Below are positions 24,493 through 32,974 of a stretch of 64,000 bases of DNA, in pieces. Source of the DNA: Sinosporangium siamense (GTDB lineage Bacteria; Actinomycetota; Actinomycetes; Streptosporangiales; Streptosporangiaceae). The position numbers were made by a program, and so were the translations under genes. Below the pieces are notes generated by a model. That model ran no database searches and was not told the DNA's origin. It worked only from the letters and a program-made list of their open reading frames with translations. Position 1 is the stretch's first letter. Each line of letters opens with the position of its first letter. The stretch is from assembly GCF_016863435.1 (NCBI RefSeq), contig NZ_BOOW01000006.1:586025-650024 (forward strand). Reading direction: 5' to 3'.

Positions 24493-26901
24493 TTATCCCG
24501 TTTGGGTGAGGTGGTGCTCCATTCGTTGTCTGACGGCCTGGGCTCTGGGGTCGTCGTAGTAGGAGATGAGTTCCAGTGCGTCTGTCCACCGTCGCCGGCT
24601 CTGGGCCGCGTCCACGCCGGTCAGTGCGATTGCGAGTCCGTCCAAGGCCATGGCCTCGTGCCAGTGGAAGCCGAGTTCGTGCTGGGTGGCGGCGGCGCGG
24701 CGGTGGAAGTCGGCCGCTTCCTCGGGGCGGTCCTCGTGCTGGTGGACGGCGCCTGCTCCGTTCCAGGCCAGGGCTTCGCGGCTGCGGTCCCCCAGGCGCC
24801 TGTGCAGGGTCGCGGAGCGGTGGAAGGAGACCAGGGCGTCGGCGGATTTGCCCGCCGCCAGTTGGGCATGGCCGAGTGCGAGCAGCCAGTAGCCTTCCAG
24901 CACGTGGCTGCGGAGATCCAGGGCCAGTTCCACTGCTTCCTGGGCGGTCTGCAGGGCCTCGTCGAGTTCGCCGCGGTCGAGGTGGACGCCGCTCTTGAGG
25001 TGGAGGGCATTGCCGATGCTGCGCTTGTTGTTCTTTTCGCGTTGGTAGGCGAGGACGCGGTGGATCGCGTCGGTCGCCTCGGGCAGGCGGCCTGCCTGGC
25101 AGTGGGCCGCCGCGAGGTTGGCCAGCACCACCGCGTTCCAGTGGGGCGAGTTCAGACTCTCGAACACTGCTGCGGCCTCGCGAAAATGCGCTTCGGCTTC
25201 GGGCAGTCTGCGCCAGCGGAGACAGGCCAGGCCGAGGGCGTTCAGTGCCGTCGCCTCGCCCTGCCGGTGGCCCAGGTCGCGCTGGATCGCCAATGCTCCG
25301 CCGTGGGACTCCAGGGCCCCGGCCATGTTGTTGATTTTGACGTGGGTGAAGCCCAGGCTGCGGAAAAGCTCGGCCTCGCCCAGCGGTTCGCCGGCCCGGC
25401 GCGCGGCTTCCAGGCCGATCTGCCCAATGGTCAGCCATTCGGCGGCCGGTGTGGAGGGCGCCTTCGCGCTCCACAACACGAGCGCGAAACGCCACGCGTG
25501 GCGGTCTAACCCCGCTTTCACCGCCGCGCGTATGGCGGGCAGGAAGTTGAACTGCTCCTGTTCGGCCCAGTCGACCGCCTGGTCGTAGTCCGTGAAGCTG
25601 AGCGGCTTCACACCGCCTGCGGGTTCGTCGAAGGGGACATGCTCTCGGGAGGGCCTGATCCACGTCTGTGCCGCGCCGGCGGTGTGGAGATACCACTCGA
25701 GCAGCCGCCGGAGCGCCGCGGCGCGGCTCTCGTCACTCTCCTCCACCCGGGCCTGGTCGATGGCGTAGGCACGTAGCAGGTCATGGAACTCGAAGCGCCC
25801 TGGGCCCGTCTGCTCCAGCATGTGCGCCGCCACCAGGCCGTCCAGCAGTTGACGTGCCCGCCGAGTGTCGATCTCGGCGAGCGCGCACACGGCGCCGACC
25901 CCGAAATCGGGCCCCGGGTGCAGCCCCAGCAGCCGGAACAGCCGCGCGGAGTCCGCCGGGAGGGCTCGATAGGACCAGGCGAACACCGTGCGGACGGCTC
26001 CGCTCTCGTCCTCGTCCCCTGTGCTCAAGGTGTCCCACAGCGCGGACTCGTCGCGGAGGTCGGCGATCAGTTCTTCGATGCGCAGATGGGGCTGACTGGC
26101 GGCGCGTTCGGCAGCGACCCGCAGCGCCAGCGGCAGGCGGGCGCACAAACGGGCGAGTTCGATCAGCTGCTCTGCCTCGTCCTCCGGTCTGTAGCCGGCT
26201 GTCACCGTGCGGAGCAGGAGCACACACTCCGGCTCTTTCAGCGTGCCAATGGTGAGGCGGCGGGCCGCCGCGTGAACCGTGAGCCCGGACAGTCTGCTTC
26301 GGCTCGTCACCACTGCGAGACATCTGGAGTTTCCCGGTAGAAGCGGGCGGACCTGCGAGATGGTCGCGGCGTTGTCGAGCACGATCAGCATGCTCCGGTC
26401 GGCCGGCGCCGAGCGGTACATCGCGGCGGCGGCCTCGGTGTCCGGCGGGAGCGCGGCGGCGGGCACTCCCAGGGCGGTCAGGAAGCGGTGGAGCGCCTCC
26501 AGCGCCGTGATCGGCTTCCCGGGGTCGTATCCGCGCAGGTTGATGTAGAGCTGTCCGTCGGGGAAGTGCCCTTGCGCCTGATTGGCCCAGCGCAGGGTCA
26601 GGGAGGTCTTGCCCGCACCGGCGGTGCCCGCGATGACGTAGACGACGGGACGTTCTGGCCGCTCGCCGGCCAGCACCTCGTCGAGGTCGCGAAGCTCGTC
26701 GGTGCGGTTGACGAAGCCGCTGACGCCGGCCGGCAACTGCCGCGGCACTCGGCCGCCCGGATTGTCCTGAGCGGAGTGGGCATGAAAGTGCACGCCGCCA
26801 CTGACGCTGCCGGCCTGGACTACATCGCGGGAAATGCCGGACAGATCCGAATGGGTGCTGCCGGGCTCGCGGCTTTGATTGTCGTTCTCAGAGGGTGGCA
26901 T
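24493..26901 (-). CDS. STAND NTPase: NB-ARC domain with C-terminal TPR array
   Basis: 802 residues from ATG 26901. The disordered N-terminus holds the motif DVVQAGSVSGGVHFHAH (residues about 26-42), which I recall at domain borders of actinobacterial STAND proteins. The NB-ARC core follows: FVNRTDEL, Walker A GTAGAGKTS (92-100, Lys98), Walker B SMLIVLDNA, sensor VVTSRS and the GLPL-like LPLALRVAAE, then a winged-helix part ending FEFHDLLRAYA. The last 350 residues are TPR repeats (ALNALGLACLRWRRLPEAEAHFREAA and similar). There is no SARP DNA-binding domain, unlike AfsR. It likely senses a signal through the TPRs and oligomerises. Its ATG overlaps the DUF6879 stop (TGATG), the last step of a three-gene operon. 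Confidence 0.9.
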   Translation of the reverse strand: MPPSENDNQSREPGSTHSDLSGISRDVVQAGSVSGGVHFHAHSAQDNPGGRVPRQLPAGVSGFVNRTDELRDLDEVLAGERPERPVVYVIAGTAGAGKTSLTLRWANQAQGHFPDGQLYINLRGYDPGKPITALEALHRFLTALGVPAAALPPDTEAAAAMYRSAPADRSMLIVLDNAATISQVRPLLPGNSRCLAVVTSRSRLSGLTVHAAARRLTIGTLKEPECVLLLRTVTAGYRPEDEAEQLIELARLCARLPLALRVAAERAASQPHLRIEELIADLRDESALWDTLSTGDEDESGAVRTVFAWSYRALPADSARLFRLLGLHPGPDFGVGAVCALAEIDTRRARQLLDGLVAAHMLEQTGPGRFEFHDLLRAYAIDQARVEESDESRAAALRRLLEWYLHTAGAAQTWIRPSREHVPFDEPAGGVKPLSFTDYDQAVDWAEQEQFNFLPAIRAAVKAGLDRHAWRFALVLWSAKAPSTPAAEWLTIGQIGLEAARRAGEPLGEAELFRSLGFTHVKINNMAGALESHGGALAIQRDLGHRQGEATALNALGLACLRWRRLPEAEAHFREAAAVFESLNSPHWNAVVLANLAAAHCQAGRLPEATDAIHRVLAYQREKNNKRSIGNALHLKSGVHLDRGELDEALQTAQEAVELALDLRSHVLEGYWLLALGHAQLAAGKSADALVSFHRSATLHRRLGDRSREALAWNGAGAVHQHEDRPEEAADFHRRAAATQHELGFHWHEAMALDGLAIALTGVDAAQSRRRWTDALELISYYDDPRAQAVRQRMEHHLTQTG

Positions 26902-27521
26902 CACATCTGCGGTGGAGGGAGGGGGGCTATACGGCGGTCGACATAGGCGACGACGTCCTCGCCGTCGTGGTAGAGGTCTTGGATGAATGCCTCCCAGCAT
27001 CGCACGAGATCCGGGTCGGTGAACCGAATCGCGCCGTTAGGGACACCCATCTCTGTATATATGACCTCGTAAAGGACCTGGCTTCCCAGGACAACGACTT
27101 CCGGCAGCATTCCGGATGTCTCAAAAGGATTTACGGCCTCGGCGGTGACGACGCGGATGGGTTTGCCGAGCTCGGCCTGCAAACGCAGAGAATGCAATTC
27201 CCACTGAAGATAGGGGGTGAGCGGGCTCTCCACCACCCTGACACGGTGCAAGACGCTGTTGTTGTCACGGTCCTGGCGCAGTGTTCGAAGAATCGAATCT
27301 CTCTTTGCGTCGAGCAGCCGCAAAGCCAGGCCCCAGTCGCCTCGGCGGAACGCCTCTCGGCTGGGGGACTCCTGCTCCTCGAAATGCTGGCGTCGTTCGA
27401 GCTTCCAGGAGGACGCGTTGTGGATCGCCGCGCGGCGGCTGCGGAAGTCTCGCAGGTAGGCGTCTCGAAGGAGCCGCTTCCCGCGGGCGGCGATCAGAGG
27501 GGGAACCGTTGCATTACGCAT
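26901..27521 (-). CDS. DUF6879 family protein
   Basis: 206 residues, soluble. It matches the actinobacterial DUF6879 pattern: LRDFRSRRAAIHNASSWKLE near the start, a helix RDSILRTLRQD, the strand RVRVVESPLTPYLQWEL, GKPIRVV, PEVVVLGSQVLYEVIY and FTDPDLVRCWEAFIQ. The function of DUF6879 is unknown. It overlaps the preceding small gene by 8 bp and the NTPase gene by one base, so all three products are probably made together. Similar proteins often sit next to XRE/DUF397 pairs; here the partner is a STAND NTPase. Confidence 0.8.
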   Translation of the reverse strand: MRNATVPPLIAARGKRLLRDAYLRDFRSRRAAIHNASSWKLERRQHFEEQESPSREAFRRGDWGLALRLLDAKRDSILRTLRQDRDNNSVLHRVRVVESPLTPYLQWELHSLRLQAELGKPIRVVTAEAVNPFETSGMLPEVVVLGSQVLYEVIYTEMGVPNGAIRFTDPDLVRCWEAFIQDLYHDGEDVVAYVDRRIAPLPPPQM

Positions 27522-27783
27522 CGGCTATGTCCGATTTTGCGGCTCGAAGCATGGAGCCTGGGATGACGACCAGCTTCTCATCTGCGGAGATTCGCACTCC
27601 GGACGGGAGTTGTGGGAGGTATGCATGGGTGAGATCCCGGCCGATCACCGCGACGTCGCCGTTTTCGAGCTCCCAGACGTCTGGGCAGTCTTCGTCGTCT
27701 TCGGAGAAGCCGAGCTCTTGTGATGAGAGTCCAAGCCGCCGTTTCAATGGGACTGAGGGGTCGGCTTCCCAGAGGCGTGCCAT
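27514..27783 (-). CDS. Small conserved protein, first gene of the DUF6879/STAND operon
   Basis: About 89 residues, acidic. It opens MARLWEADPSVPLKRRLGL, then an acidic patch FSEDDEDCPDVWELENGDVAVIGRDLT, and ends VVIPGSMLRAAKSDIADA. The beta-rich middle (WELENGDVAVIG) looks like a small sheet. I believe similar small proteins accompany DUF6879 genes in other actinomycetes, but I cannot name the family. ATG 27783 follows GAGAGGTG at 6 nt; GTG 27792 is less likely. A 13-bp palindrome lies 35 bp upstream. Confidence 0.7.
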   Translation of the reverse strand: MARLWEADPSVPLKRRLGLSSQELGFSEDDEDCPDVWELENGDVAVIGRDLTHAYLPQLPSGVRISADEKLVVIPGSMLRAAKSDIADA

Positions 27784-27817
27784 AAACTTCACCTCTCTCG
27801 CGATTCCACTCCGCTAC

Positions 27818-27830
27818 GGTTACCCTAACC
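27818..27830. promoter_or_regulatory. Palindrome GGTTA-CCC-TAACC, likely operator
   Basis: A perfect 5+3+5 dyad, followed at once by another half-site (TAAC). It lies 35-47 bp upstream of the small-protein start, about where the promoter should be. A helix-turn-helix repressor dimer is the natural reader; no such gene is in the operon. Confidence 0.5.
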
Positions 27831-28180
27831 TAACACGGGGGTGCGAGACTTTTAAGTTAGCCTTCCAGTCCTATTAAGTGGCGAATCTGTGGATCTGACT
27901 GTTTAGCGGGTGGCCTCCCTGTTCTACCTTTGATTTGTGCCATACCTCCCGCGCTGGATGGGGCGAGGTTGAAGGAGAACTTGCTCTTCTGTTTGGCTTC
28001 GTGCTTGTCGCCACGTGGGGTTTGGCCGACCGGCTGCAAAGGATGTGTGATACGGCCTTGCCTCCGTGCGGGGCCGGTCGTGAGGCGATCGCGGCGCTCG
28101 GTTCGATCGCCTCGACGACCACAGCTGGCCAAGGCCGGCGGTGACCCCGTGCTGCCCCTCCGGTGTCGCCCGTCTAGGGA
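27831..28180. other. Intergenic gap
   Basis: About 350 bp between the operator of the STAND operon and the ancestral end of the sulfotransferase gene. Local A+T is slightly raised near 27840-27910. I see no gene or repeat. Confidence 0.45.
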
Positions 28181-28849
28181 TTACCGTGAGGCGGACCGCC
28201 TACTTGAGCTGGGGTCGTCCGGGGCCGATAGCTGTGCCACGAGTTCCTTGAAGTTCCCCCTCTCGTTGAGCCTGGGGAACGCCTCATCCTTGGGCACGTC
28301 TACCTGGAGGAAGTCGCATAGCGGGCCCTAGCCTTGGTTGACCTCGAAGTCGAGGAGGCGGTCGGCGGGGATGTAGGCGCGCACCGCTTCGTTGTGCTCG
28401 TTGAACCACTCGATGGCGGTCTGCTTGTCGCTGATCTTCTCGGACAGTTTCCTGAACCAGTCGAGCGCGTCGTTCGCCGGTGCCCCGTCACGGCTCTCCA
28501 TCGTCGTGAGGATGGTGGCCTGCACGCTCGCGTACCACGACTCGGGGTCGCGGGTGGTGAGGATCACCTTGGCCTGGGGGTAGGCGTCGGCCAGTTCACG
28601 CCAGAAGGCGGCGCCGGGAAAGTCGACGGTGGATCGGTAACCTTCGAACACCGATTCCCAGTCGGGCTTTCCGGCGAACGCGGATTCCCATTTGGCGGGG
28701 TGGTCGGGGTGGGTCATGAACTCGATCGCGTGATAGCAGGGGCCGAAGCCGAGCCTTTCCAGGGCCGCCTTCATCGACAACGTGCCTGTCCGGCCGAAGC
28801 CCGCCCCGATGATCTCCAGCGTTCCAACTCCCTCGACGTCGGACTTCAA
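28181..28849 (-). pseudogene. Sulfotransferase gene interrupted by an in-frame TAG
   Basis: From TTG 28849 the frame reads a sulfotransferase: GAGFGRTGTLSMKAALERLGFGP (5' phosphosulfate loop), CYHAIEFM, VDFPGAAFWREL, AKVILTTRDPESWYASV (3' phosphate site) and DRLLDFEVNQG, then TAG at 28328-28330. Past that codon the same frame goes on as GPLCDFLQVDVP and FPRLNERGNFKELV to TAA at 28181. In relatives the stop position is a Trp (EVxxGWxPLCxFLGVP), so a single TGG-to-TAG change explains it. Without readthrough the product is 173 residues and lacks the C-terminal helix. Confidence 0.8.
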
Positions 28850-28916
28850 GAGCTCCTTCCACTATTCAACTATGTGGTCACGTATGCGGATCAAGGGATA
28901 TGGGGAAACATCGGGG

Positions 28917-29858
28917 TCAGGGGCCGGTGATGTAGTTCACGAGTTCGCCGATGCCCTCGATACCGACGCGGACCTCGTCGCCGGCGCGCATGAACACCGG
29001 AGGTTTGCGGCCCATGCCGACTCCGGCCGGTGTGCCGGTGCTCAGCACGTCGCCGGGTTCGAAGCTGAAGTAGTGCGACATCTGCTCGATGAGTTCGGCG
29101 ACGCCGGTCAGCAGGTCCGAGGTGTGCCCCTTCTGCATAAGCTGACCGTTCAAGGTCGTCGTGATGGTCAGGTTCGCCGGGTCGGTGATCTCGTCAGCGG
29201 TGACCACCGCCGGTCCCATCGGGCAGAAGGTGGGAAACTGCTTGCCCAGTAGCATGTCGCCCCAGGCCCACCGTCCCTCCTCCGGGGTGGTGGCGCTTGC
29301 GATCGCCGGGAAGGCGTCGCGGGCCGAGACGTCGTTGATGATCGTGTAGCCGCCGATGTAGTCCACCGCCTCCGCGGCGCCGACGGCGTGGCAGGCGCGG
29401 CCGAACACCACGCAGAACTCGCCCTCGAAGTCCACCATGTCCGGGGCCGCGCCGGGAATCCTCACCGATGCTCCGGAACCGATCACCGAGTTCGGAGATT
29501 TCACGAACCATGCGGGCTTCTTCGGCGGCTCCTCGCCCATCTCCTCCACGTGTGAACGGTAGTTCGTCCCGGCGGCCACGATCAGAACGCGTTCGCCCAG
29601 CGGTGCCAGGAGCGTGGCGGGGCGGGGAAGCAGCCAGCCCTGCTCCTCGGCGTGCCGGGGGTCGGCGTTGATCTTCGCCGTCACGTCCCGGACGGCGCCC
29701 TGATAGTCCTGCCCGCGCCGGAAGATGTCGGCGACGCTGGAGGGGACCGCGACGCCGTGCGCGTCCAGGACGCGGGGCAGGTCGACCACGCCGACGTCGG
29801 GCAGGTCGGCGCCGGGAGTTGAACGCCCGAACGGGTCCGCATAGCTGACGAGTCGCAT
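28917..29858 (-). CDS. Fumarylacetoacetate hydrolase (FAH) family protein
   Basis: 313 residues. The FAH fold's metal site is visible: VDFEGEFCVVFG (E-x-E), and YTIINDVSARD (Asp). The substrate loop and end follow (FEPGDVLSTGTPAGVG). Family members hydrolyse C-C bonds of acylpyruvates or hydrate 2-oxo-pentenoates. The N-terminal 65 residues form a separate cap. ATG 29858 has a weak AG-rich ribosome site. It is the last gene of the minus-strand catabolic cluster and the second FAH-type enzyme there, so the pathway may have two ring-fission product cleavage steps or branches. Confidence 0.88.
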   Translation of the reverse strand: MRLVSYADPFGRSTPGADLPDVGVVDLPRVLDAHGVAVPSSVADIFRRGQDYQGAVRDVTAKINADPRHAEEQGWLLPRPATLLAPLGERVLIVAAGTNYRSHVEEMGEEPPKKPAWFVKSPNSVIGSGASVRIPGAAPDMVDFEGEFCVVFGRACHAVGAAEAVDYIGGYTIINDVSARDAFPAIASATTPEEGRWAWGDMLLGKQFPTFCPMGPAVVTADEITDPANLTITTTLNGQLMQKGHTSDLLTGVAELIEQMSHYFSFEPGDVLSTGTPAGVGMGRKPPVFMRAGDEVRVGIEGIGELVNYITGP

Positions 29859-29988
29859 GAGGTTTCTCCAAACGATTGCGCGGCGTGGGCAGCCGTCGTG
29901 AACGAACAGCCGGCCGCAGCAGTGCGGGCCGGCCTCTCCGGTGGCGGTTGGACGCGATCTCGGCCGAAGGCCGAAGGCCGAGGCGCGA

Positions 29989-30057
29989 GGCTCCGCCGTA
30001 CCGCTGCGAGCCCCACCCGCATCGGTGCGGGGCCGGCGCGAGCGGTACGGCGGGGCC
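29989..30057. repeat. Large inverted repeat between two catabolic genes
   Basis: CCGCCGTACCGCT (29993-30005) and AGCGGTACGGCGG (30041-30053) are perfect 13-bp arms. Inside them GCCCCACC and GGTGCGGGGC pair with one bulge, giving a long hairpin in about 60 bases. The ends carry the dispersed GGCTCCGCCGTAC motif in opposite orientations. It sits in the 209-bp gap between the dioxygenase and FAH genes. Confidence 0.75.
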
Positions 30058-30067
30058 GCGCCGGCCG

Positions 30068-31024
30068 CTACATGAAGCTCTCGGGCGGGAAGGTGCCCCA
30101 CTCGTCCATCGATCGGTGGTCGCCGCCCGACCAGCGCTGCGGCGAGTAGTTCTCGTCGTCGAGGATGGTCTCCTCCTCCGAGGAGAACTCCATGATGTGC
30201 CCGACGTGGTCACGGAAGTAGATCGCGACGTTGTGGCCGGGACCGTGGCGCACCGGCCCCCAGAGGATCTCCACTTCGTCATTCCTGGTCATCGCCTCGT
30301 GGGCCTCAAGTACGGCGGGGCCGTCCTTGACCGTGAACTGCACGTGATGCAACCCGTTGACGTCGGCGCGAGCCAGCGCGAGGCAGTGGTAGAGCTTGTT
30401 GGCCCGGAAGAACGCCATCAGCGGGGAGTTGTCGGGCAACTGGATCCGCGAGCTCTCCATCAGGCCCAGCGTCGTCGACGCGTACGCGATTTCCGCGTCC
30501 ATGTCGACGGTGCGCATCACCACGTGGTCCGACGCGATCGGTGCCGGCACCGCGGTGGGGCGCCGAGTGGAGGCGGCCACCGGTACGTCCGGGGCGAGAC
30601 CGGTGATGAGTTCGATCGGGTGACCGGCCGGGGTCTGGAACCTGATGGACGGTCCCTGGCGGAACCGCGAGGTTCTGTCGTCGCGGGTGACGGCGACGCC
30701 GGCCTTGGCGAGTGCCGCCGCGGCCTCCTCAAGCGCCTCCGCGTCGGTGACGATGTAGGAAATGGCCTGCAGGCCCTTCTCACCCGGCGCGTAGACGAGC
30801 GAGTAGGCGTCCGGTCCGTGCCCGGCCAGGTAGTGGCGGCCGTCGTCGTCGTGGCCGGCGTGAACAAAGCCCAGATGCCGGACCGCGAAGTCGGCGGAGG
30901 CCGCCGGGTCGGGGCTGAACAGTGTGACGTGGCCGGTGCGGTGGATGCCCAGCCCCTTCGGCTTCTTGACCGGCTCGCTCGTCTGCGGGATCTGCAGGAA
31001 TGTGGATTGGGCGTGGACGGACAT
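30068..31024 (-). CDS. Two-domain VOC extradiol dioxygenase
   Basis: 318 residues with two vicinal-oxygen-chelate domains in tandem. Domain 1 starts GIHRTGHVTLFSPDPAASADF. Domain 2 starts DHVVMRTVDMDAEIAY and has GLHHVQFTV and GHIMEFSSEE, which together give a His-His-Glu metal triad as in catechol 2,3-dioxygenase. An iron-dependent meta-cleavage of a catecholic ring is predicted. ATG 31024 follows an AG-poor leader, so the start is fairly but not fully sure. It lies downstream of a beta-hydroxyacid dehydrogenase gene in the catabolic cluster. Confidence 0.88.
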   Translation of the reverse strand: MSVHAQSTFLQIPQTSEPVKKPKGLGIHRTGHVTLFSPDPAASADFAVRHLGFVHAGHDDDGRHYLAGHGPDAYSLVYAPGEKGLQAISYIVTDAEALEEAAAALAKAGVAVTRDDRTSRFRQGPSIRFQTPAGHPIELITGLAPDVPVAASTRRPTAVPAPIASDHVVMRTVDMDAEIAYASTTLGLMESSRIQLPDNSPLMAFFRANKLYHCLALARADVNGLHHVQFTVKDGPAVLEAHEAMTRNDEVEILWGPVRHGPGHNVAIYFRDHVGHIMEFSSEEETILDDENYSPQRWSGGDHRSMDEWGTFPPESFM

Positions 31025-31098
31025 CGTGGTGCTCCAATCGGTGACGGCTGCGATGTCTGGCATGTGGTTGTGTGAGGTCGATGAGGGTACGGCCCGGC

Positions 31099-32025
31099 TC
31101 AGCCCGCCGCTCCCACGGTTTCTATGCCTTTGGTGACGGCCTTGATCGACTCGGATCCGAGGACCGAGGCGATGACGGCGATGTCCTCCTCGCCGTAACC
31201 CTGCGCGCAGGCCTCTTCGCAGATCTTCTGGGTCACGCTCAGCAGCGGCATCGTCGCGCCCGCTTCGATCGCCGTGGCCTTGATGGCGTCCATCACGTCG
31301 ACCATGCCGGCGACGGTTCCCTTGACCGGACGGGACAGGCCTTCGGCCATCATGGGGGCGCGTACTTTGAACATCGTCGACGCCGCGGCCGACGGATTGA
31401 TCCTTTCGATGACCGACCGCAGGTCCAGGCCCATGGCCTTGGCCAGGGTGATCGCCTCGGCGGCAACCGCCGTGTGCACGGCGACCAGGGTGTTGGCGAC
31501 GAACTTCATCTTCGACCCCGAGCCGAACTCGCCGGTGTAGACGATCGAGCCCATGGCGCCCAGCGCCGGGCGGACGCGTTCGAACGCGGTCTCGTCGCCG
31601 CTGGCGAACACCACCGCGCGGCGCTCGGCCACCATCGGCGGGGTGCCGCTGACCGGGGCGTCGAGCATGGTGATGCCGCCGGTCAGGAGGGCTTCGCGGG
31701 CGGCTTCCTTGCGGCTGAGGGCCATCGCCCCGACGTCTACCACGAGCAGATCGGATCGGCCGGCGGCGAGAATTCCCCGATCGCCGCCGATCACCACGTC
31801 GAGCGCGTCCGCGGAGGTGACACACGTGTAGATCACATCGACGCGTTCGGCCACCTCTCGCGCCGAGGCGGCCGGCTTGCCGCCGATCGCCTCGAAGTCC
31901 GCCATCGAGCCGCGCCGGTAACCCAACACGGTGTAGCCGTCGGCGATGAGATTCGCTGCGAACGGCAGGCCGATCTTGCCGGGTGCGATGAGACCGACGG
32001 TGAGCGCGGAGCCTGGTGTCGTCAC
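31099..32025 (-). CDS. NAD(P)-dependent beta-hydroxyacid dehydrogenase (3-hydroxyisobutyrate dehydrogenase family)
   Basis: 308 residues. The nucleotide loop is VGLIAPGKIGLPFAANL, slightly off the usual GxGxMG because Ala-Pro and Lys-Ile replace Leu-Gly and Met. The substrate motif DAPVSGTPPMVAERRAVV and the catalytic-Lys motif GSGSKMKFVANTLVAVH are intact. It oxidises a 3-hydroxy acid or reduces a semialdehyde. GTG 32025 follows GGAGGCACTACC, a good ribosome site. It is part of the catabolic cluster; its substrate there is unknown. Confidence 0.87.
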   Translation of the reverse strand: MTTPGSALTVGLIAPGKIGLPFAANLIADGYTVLGYRRGSMADFEAIGGKPAASAREVAERVDVIYTCVTSADALDVVIGGDRGILAAGRSDLLVVDVGAMALSRKEAAREALLTGGITMLDAPVSGTPPMVAERRAVVFASGDETAFERVRPALGAMGSIVYTGEFGSGSKMKFVANTLVAVHTAVAAEAITLAKAMGLDLRSVIERINPSAAASTMFKVRAPMMAEGLSRPVKGTVAGMVDVMDAIKATAIEAGATMPLLSVTQKICEEACAQGYGEEDIAVIASVLGSESIKAVTKGIETVGAAG

Positions 32026-32077
32026 GGTAGTGCCTCCTTGCGGTGCGTGCCGTTCGCACGATGGGGTGGGTTTGCCA

Positions 32078-32461
32078 TCAGCGCAGGTGGTAGGTGCGGT
32101 CTGAGAGGTCGACGGCGATGTCGATCCGTCCTTGGTGCACCTGCCACTCCTGGACTCGGAACGACCGGGCGCCGCTGATGTGGAACGGATCGGCGGCGGC
32201 GATGGCGGTGGCCTCGTCCGTGCTCCCCGCCCGGACGATCAGCATGCCGCTGGGGCCGGGGTTGCCCGAGGCGTCGAGGAACGGCCCGGACATGAACAGC
32301 GTTCCCCGCTTCTCCAGCCCGATGAGGTAGTGCAGATGCGCCGGGATCTGAGCGGCGAGCGCATCCTGCCGGGGGCCGGGCTCGGAGAAGATCACGAAGA
32401 GCTGTTTGTTCAGCGAACCCGCGGTCGGGGCCGGTTCCGGTGTGGCGCCCCGCGCGGTCAT
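32078..32461 (-). CDS. YciI-like protein
   Basis: 127 residues. A short linker precedes the ferredoxin-like YciI fold: LFVIFSEPGPRQDALAAQIPAHLHYLIGLEKRG, FMSGPFLD and SGMLIVRAGSTDEATAIAAADPFHISGARSFRV. The conserved His and Asp of the family (HLHYL; ADPFH) are kept. Related proteins act as lactone or ring-product isomerases or dehydrochlorinases. The ATG overlaps the NTF2-like stop by 4 bp, so the two are coupled. Confidence 0.82.
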   Translation of the reverse strand: MTARGATPEPAPTAGSLNKQLFVIFSEPGPRQDALAAQIPAHLHYLIGLEKRGTLFMSGPFLDASGNPGPSGMLIVRAGSTDEATAIAAADPFHISGARSFRVQEWQVHQGRIDIAVDLSDRTYHLR

Positions 32462-32943
32462 TCCCGAGCGCCCTTCTCGGCGGCCAGCTCCATGATGCGC
32501 GAGTTGCCGTCGTTCCACAGCAGCACCATGGTCACGGAGTCGATCCGCCAGCCGTGCCCGGCGCGGACGAGGCCGAAGGTGTAGGTCCCGTTGGTCGACG
32601 TGGACGGGCTTCCTCCGGGGTTGGACAGCCGCACCTCGACCCGGGCGTGCACGACGCACCTCGCACGGTCACCGTCGACGCGGATGTGCGGCAGTGACAG
32701 GAAATGCTGGGAGGCGTCGGTGTGCACGATGGTGGCGTGCCACCGGGCGGCGAGCTCGCCGGGGCTGACCTCGGCGGAGGGGCGGCCGGTGACCGACTCG
32801 TAGTTCCAGGTGACCCGCTCGGCCAGGCGGCCGACGGCGCCTTGGATGTCCCGGGCGTCCAGCGCGAGGACGAAGGCCGCGACCGTGTCCTCGATTTTGG
32901 CACGGTCCAGCGCATAGCCGGCCAGCGATTCGAGTTCCGTCAC
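32458..32943 (-). CDS. SnoaL/NTF2-like domain protein
   Basis: 161 residues. It starts with a helix (LDRAKIEDTVAAFVLALDARD), then the curved sheet of the NTF2/SnoaL fold (VTWNYESVTGRP, HFLSLPHIRVDGDRARCVVHARVEVRL, YTFGLVRAGHGWRIDSVTMVLLWNDGN). Such domains are small hydrolase, isomerase or beta subunits of ring-hydroxylating enzymes. GTG 32943 follows GGAGGACGGA. It lies just after the bicupin dioxygenase gene (31 bp), so it may act on the same intermediate. Confidence 0.8.
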   Translation of the reverse strand: MTELESLAGYALDRAKIEDTVAAFVLALDARDIQGAVGRLAERVTWNYESVTGRPSAEVSPGELAARWHATIVHTDASQHFLSLPHIRVDGDRARCVVHARVEVRLSNPGGSPSTSTNGTYTFGLVRAGHGWRIDSVTMVLLWNDGNSRIMELAAEKGARE

Positions 32944-32974
32944 TCCGTCCTCCGCACGTGTCCGTCCACAGTGA

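Noticed and set aside
24493..26901. AfsR/SARP-type activator
   Set aside because: The NB-ARC and TPR parts fit AfsR-like proteins, but the N-terminal DNA-binding and BTAD domains are absent.
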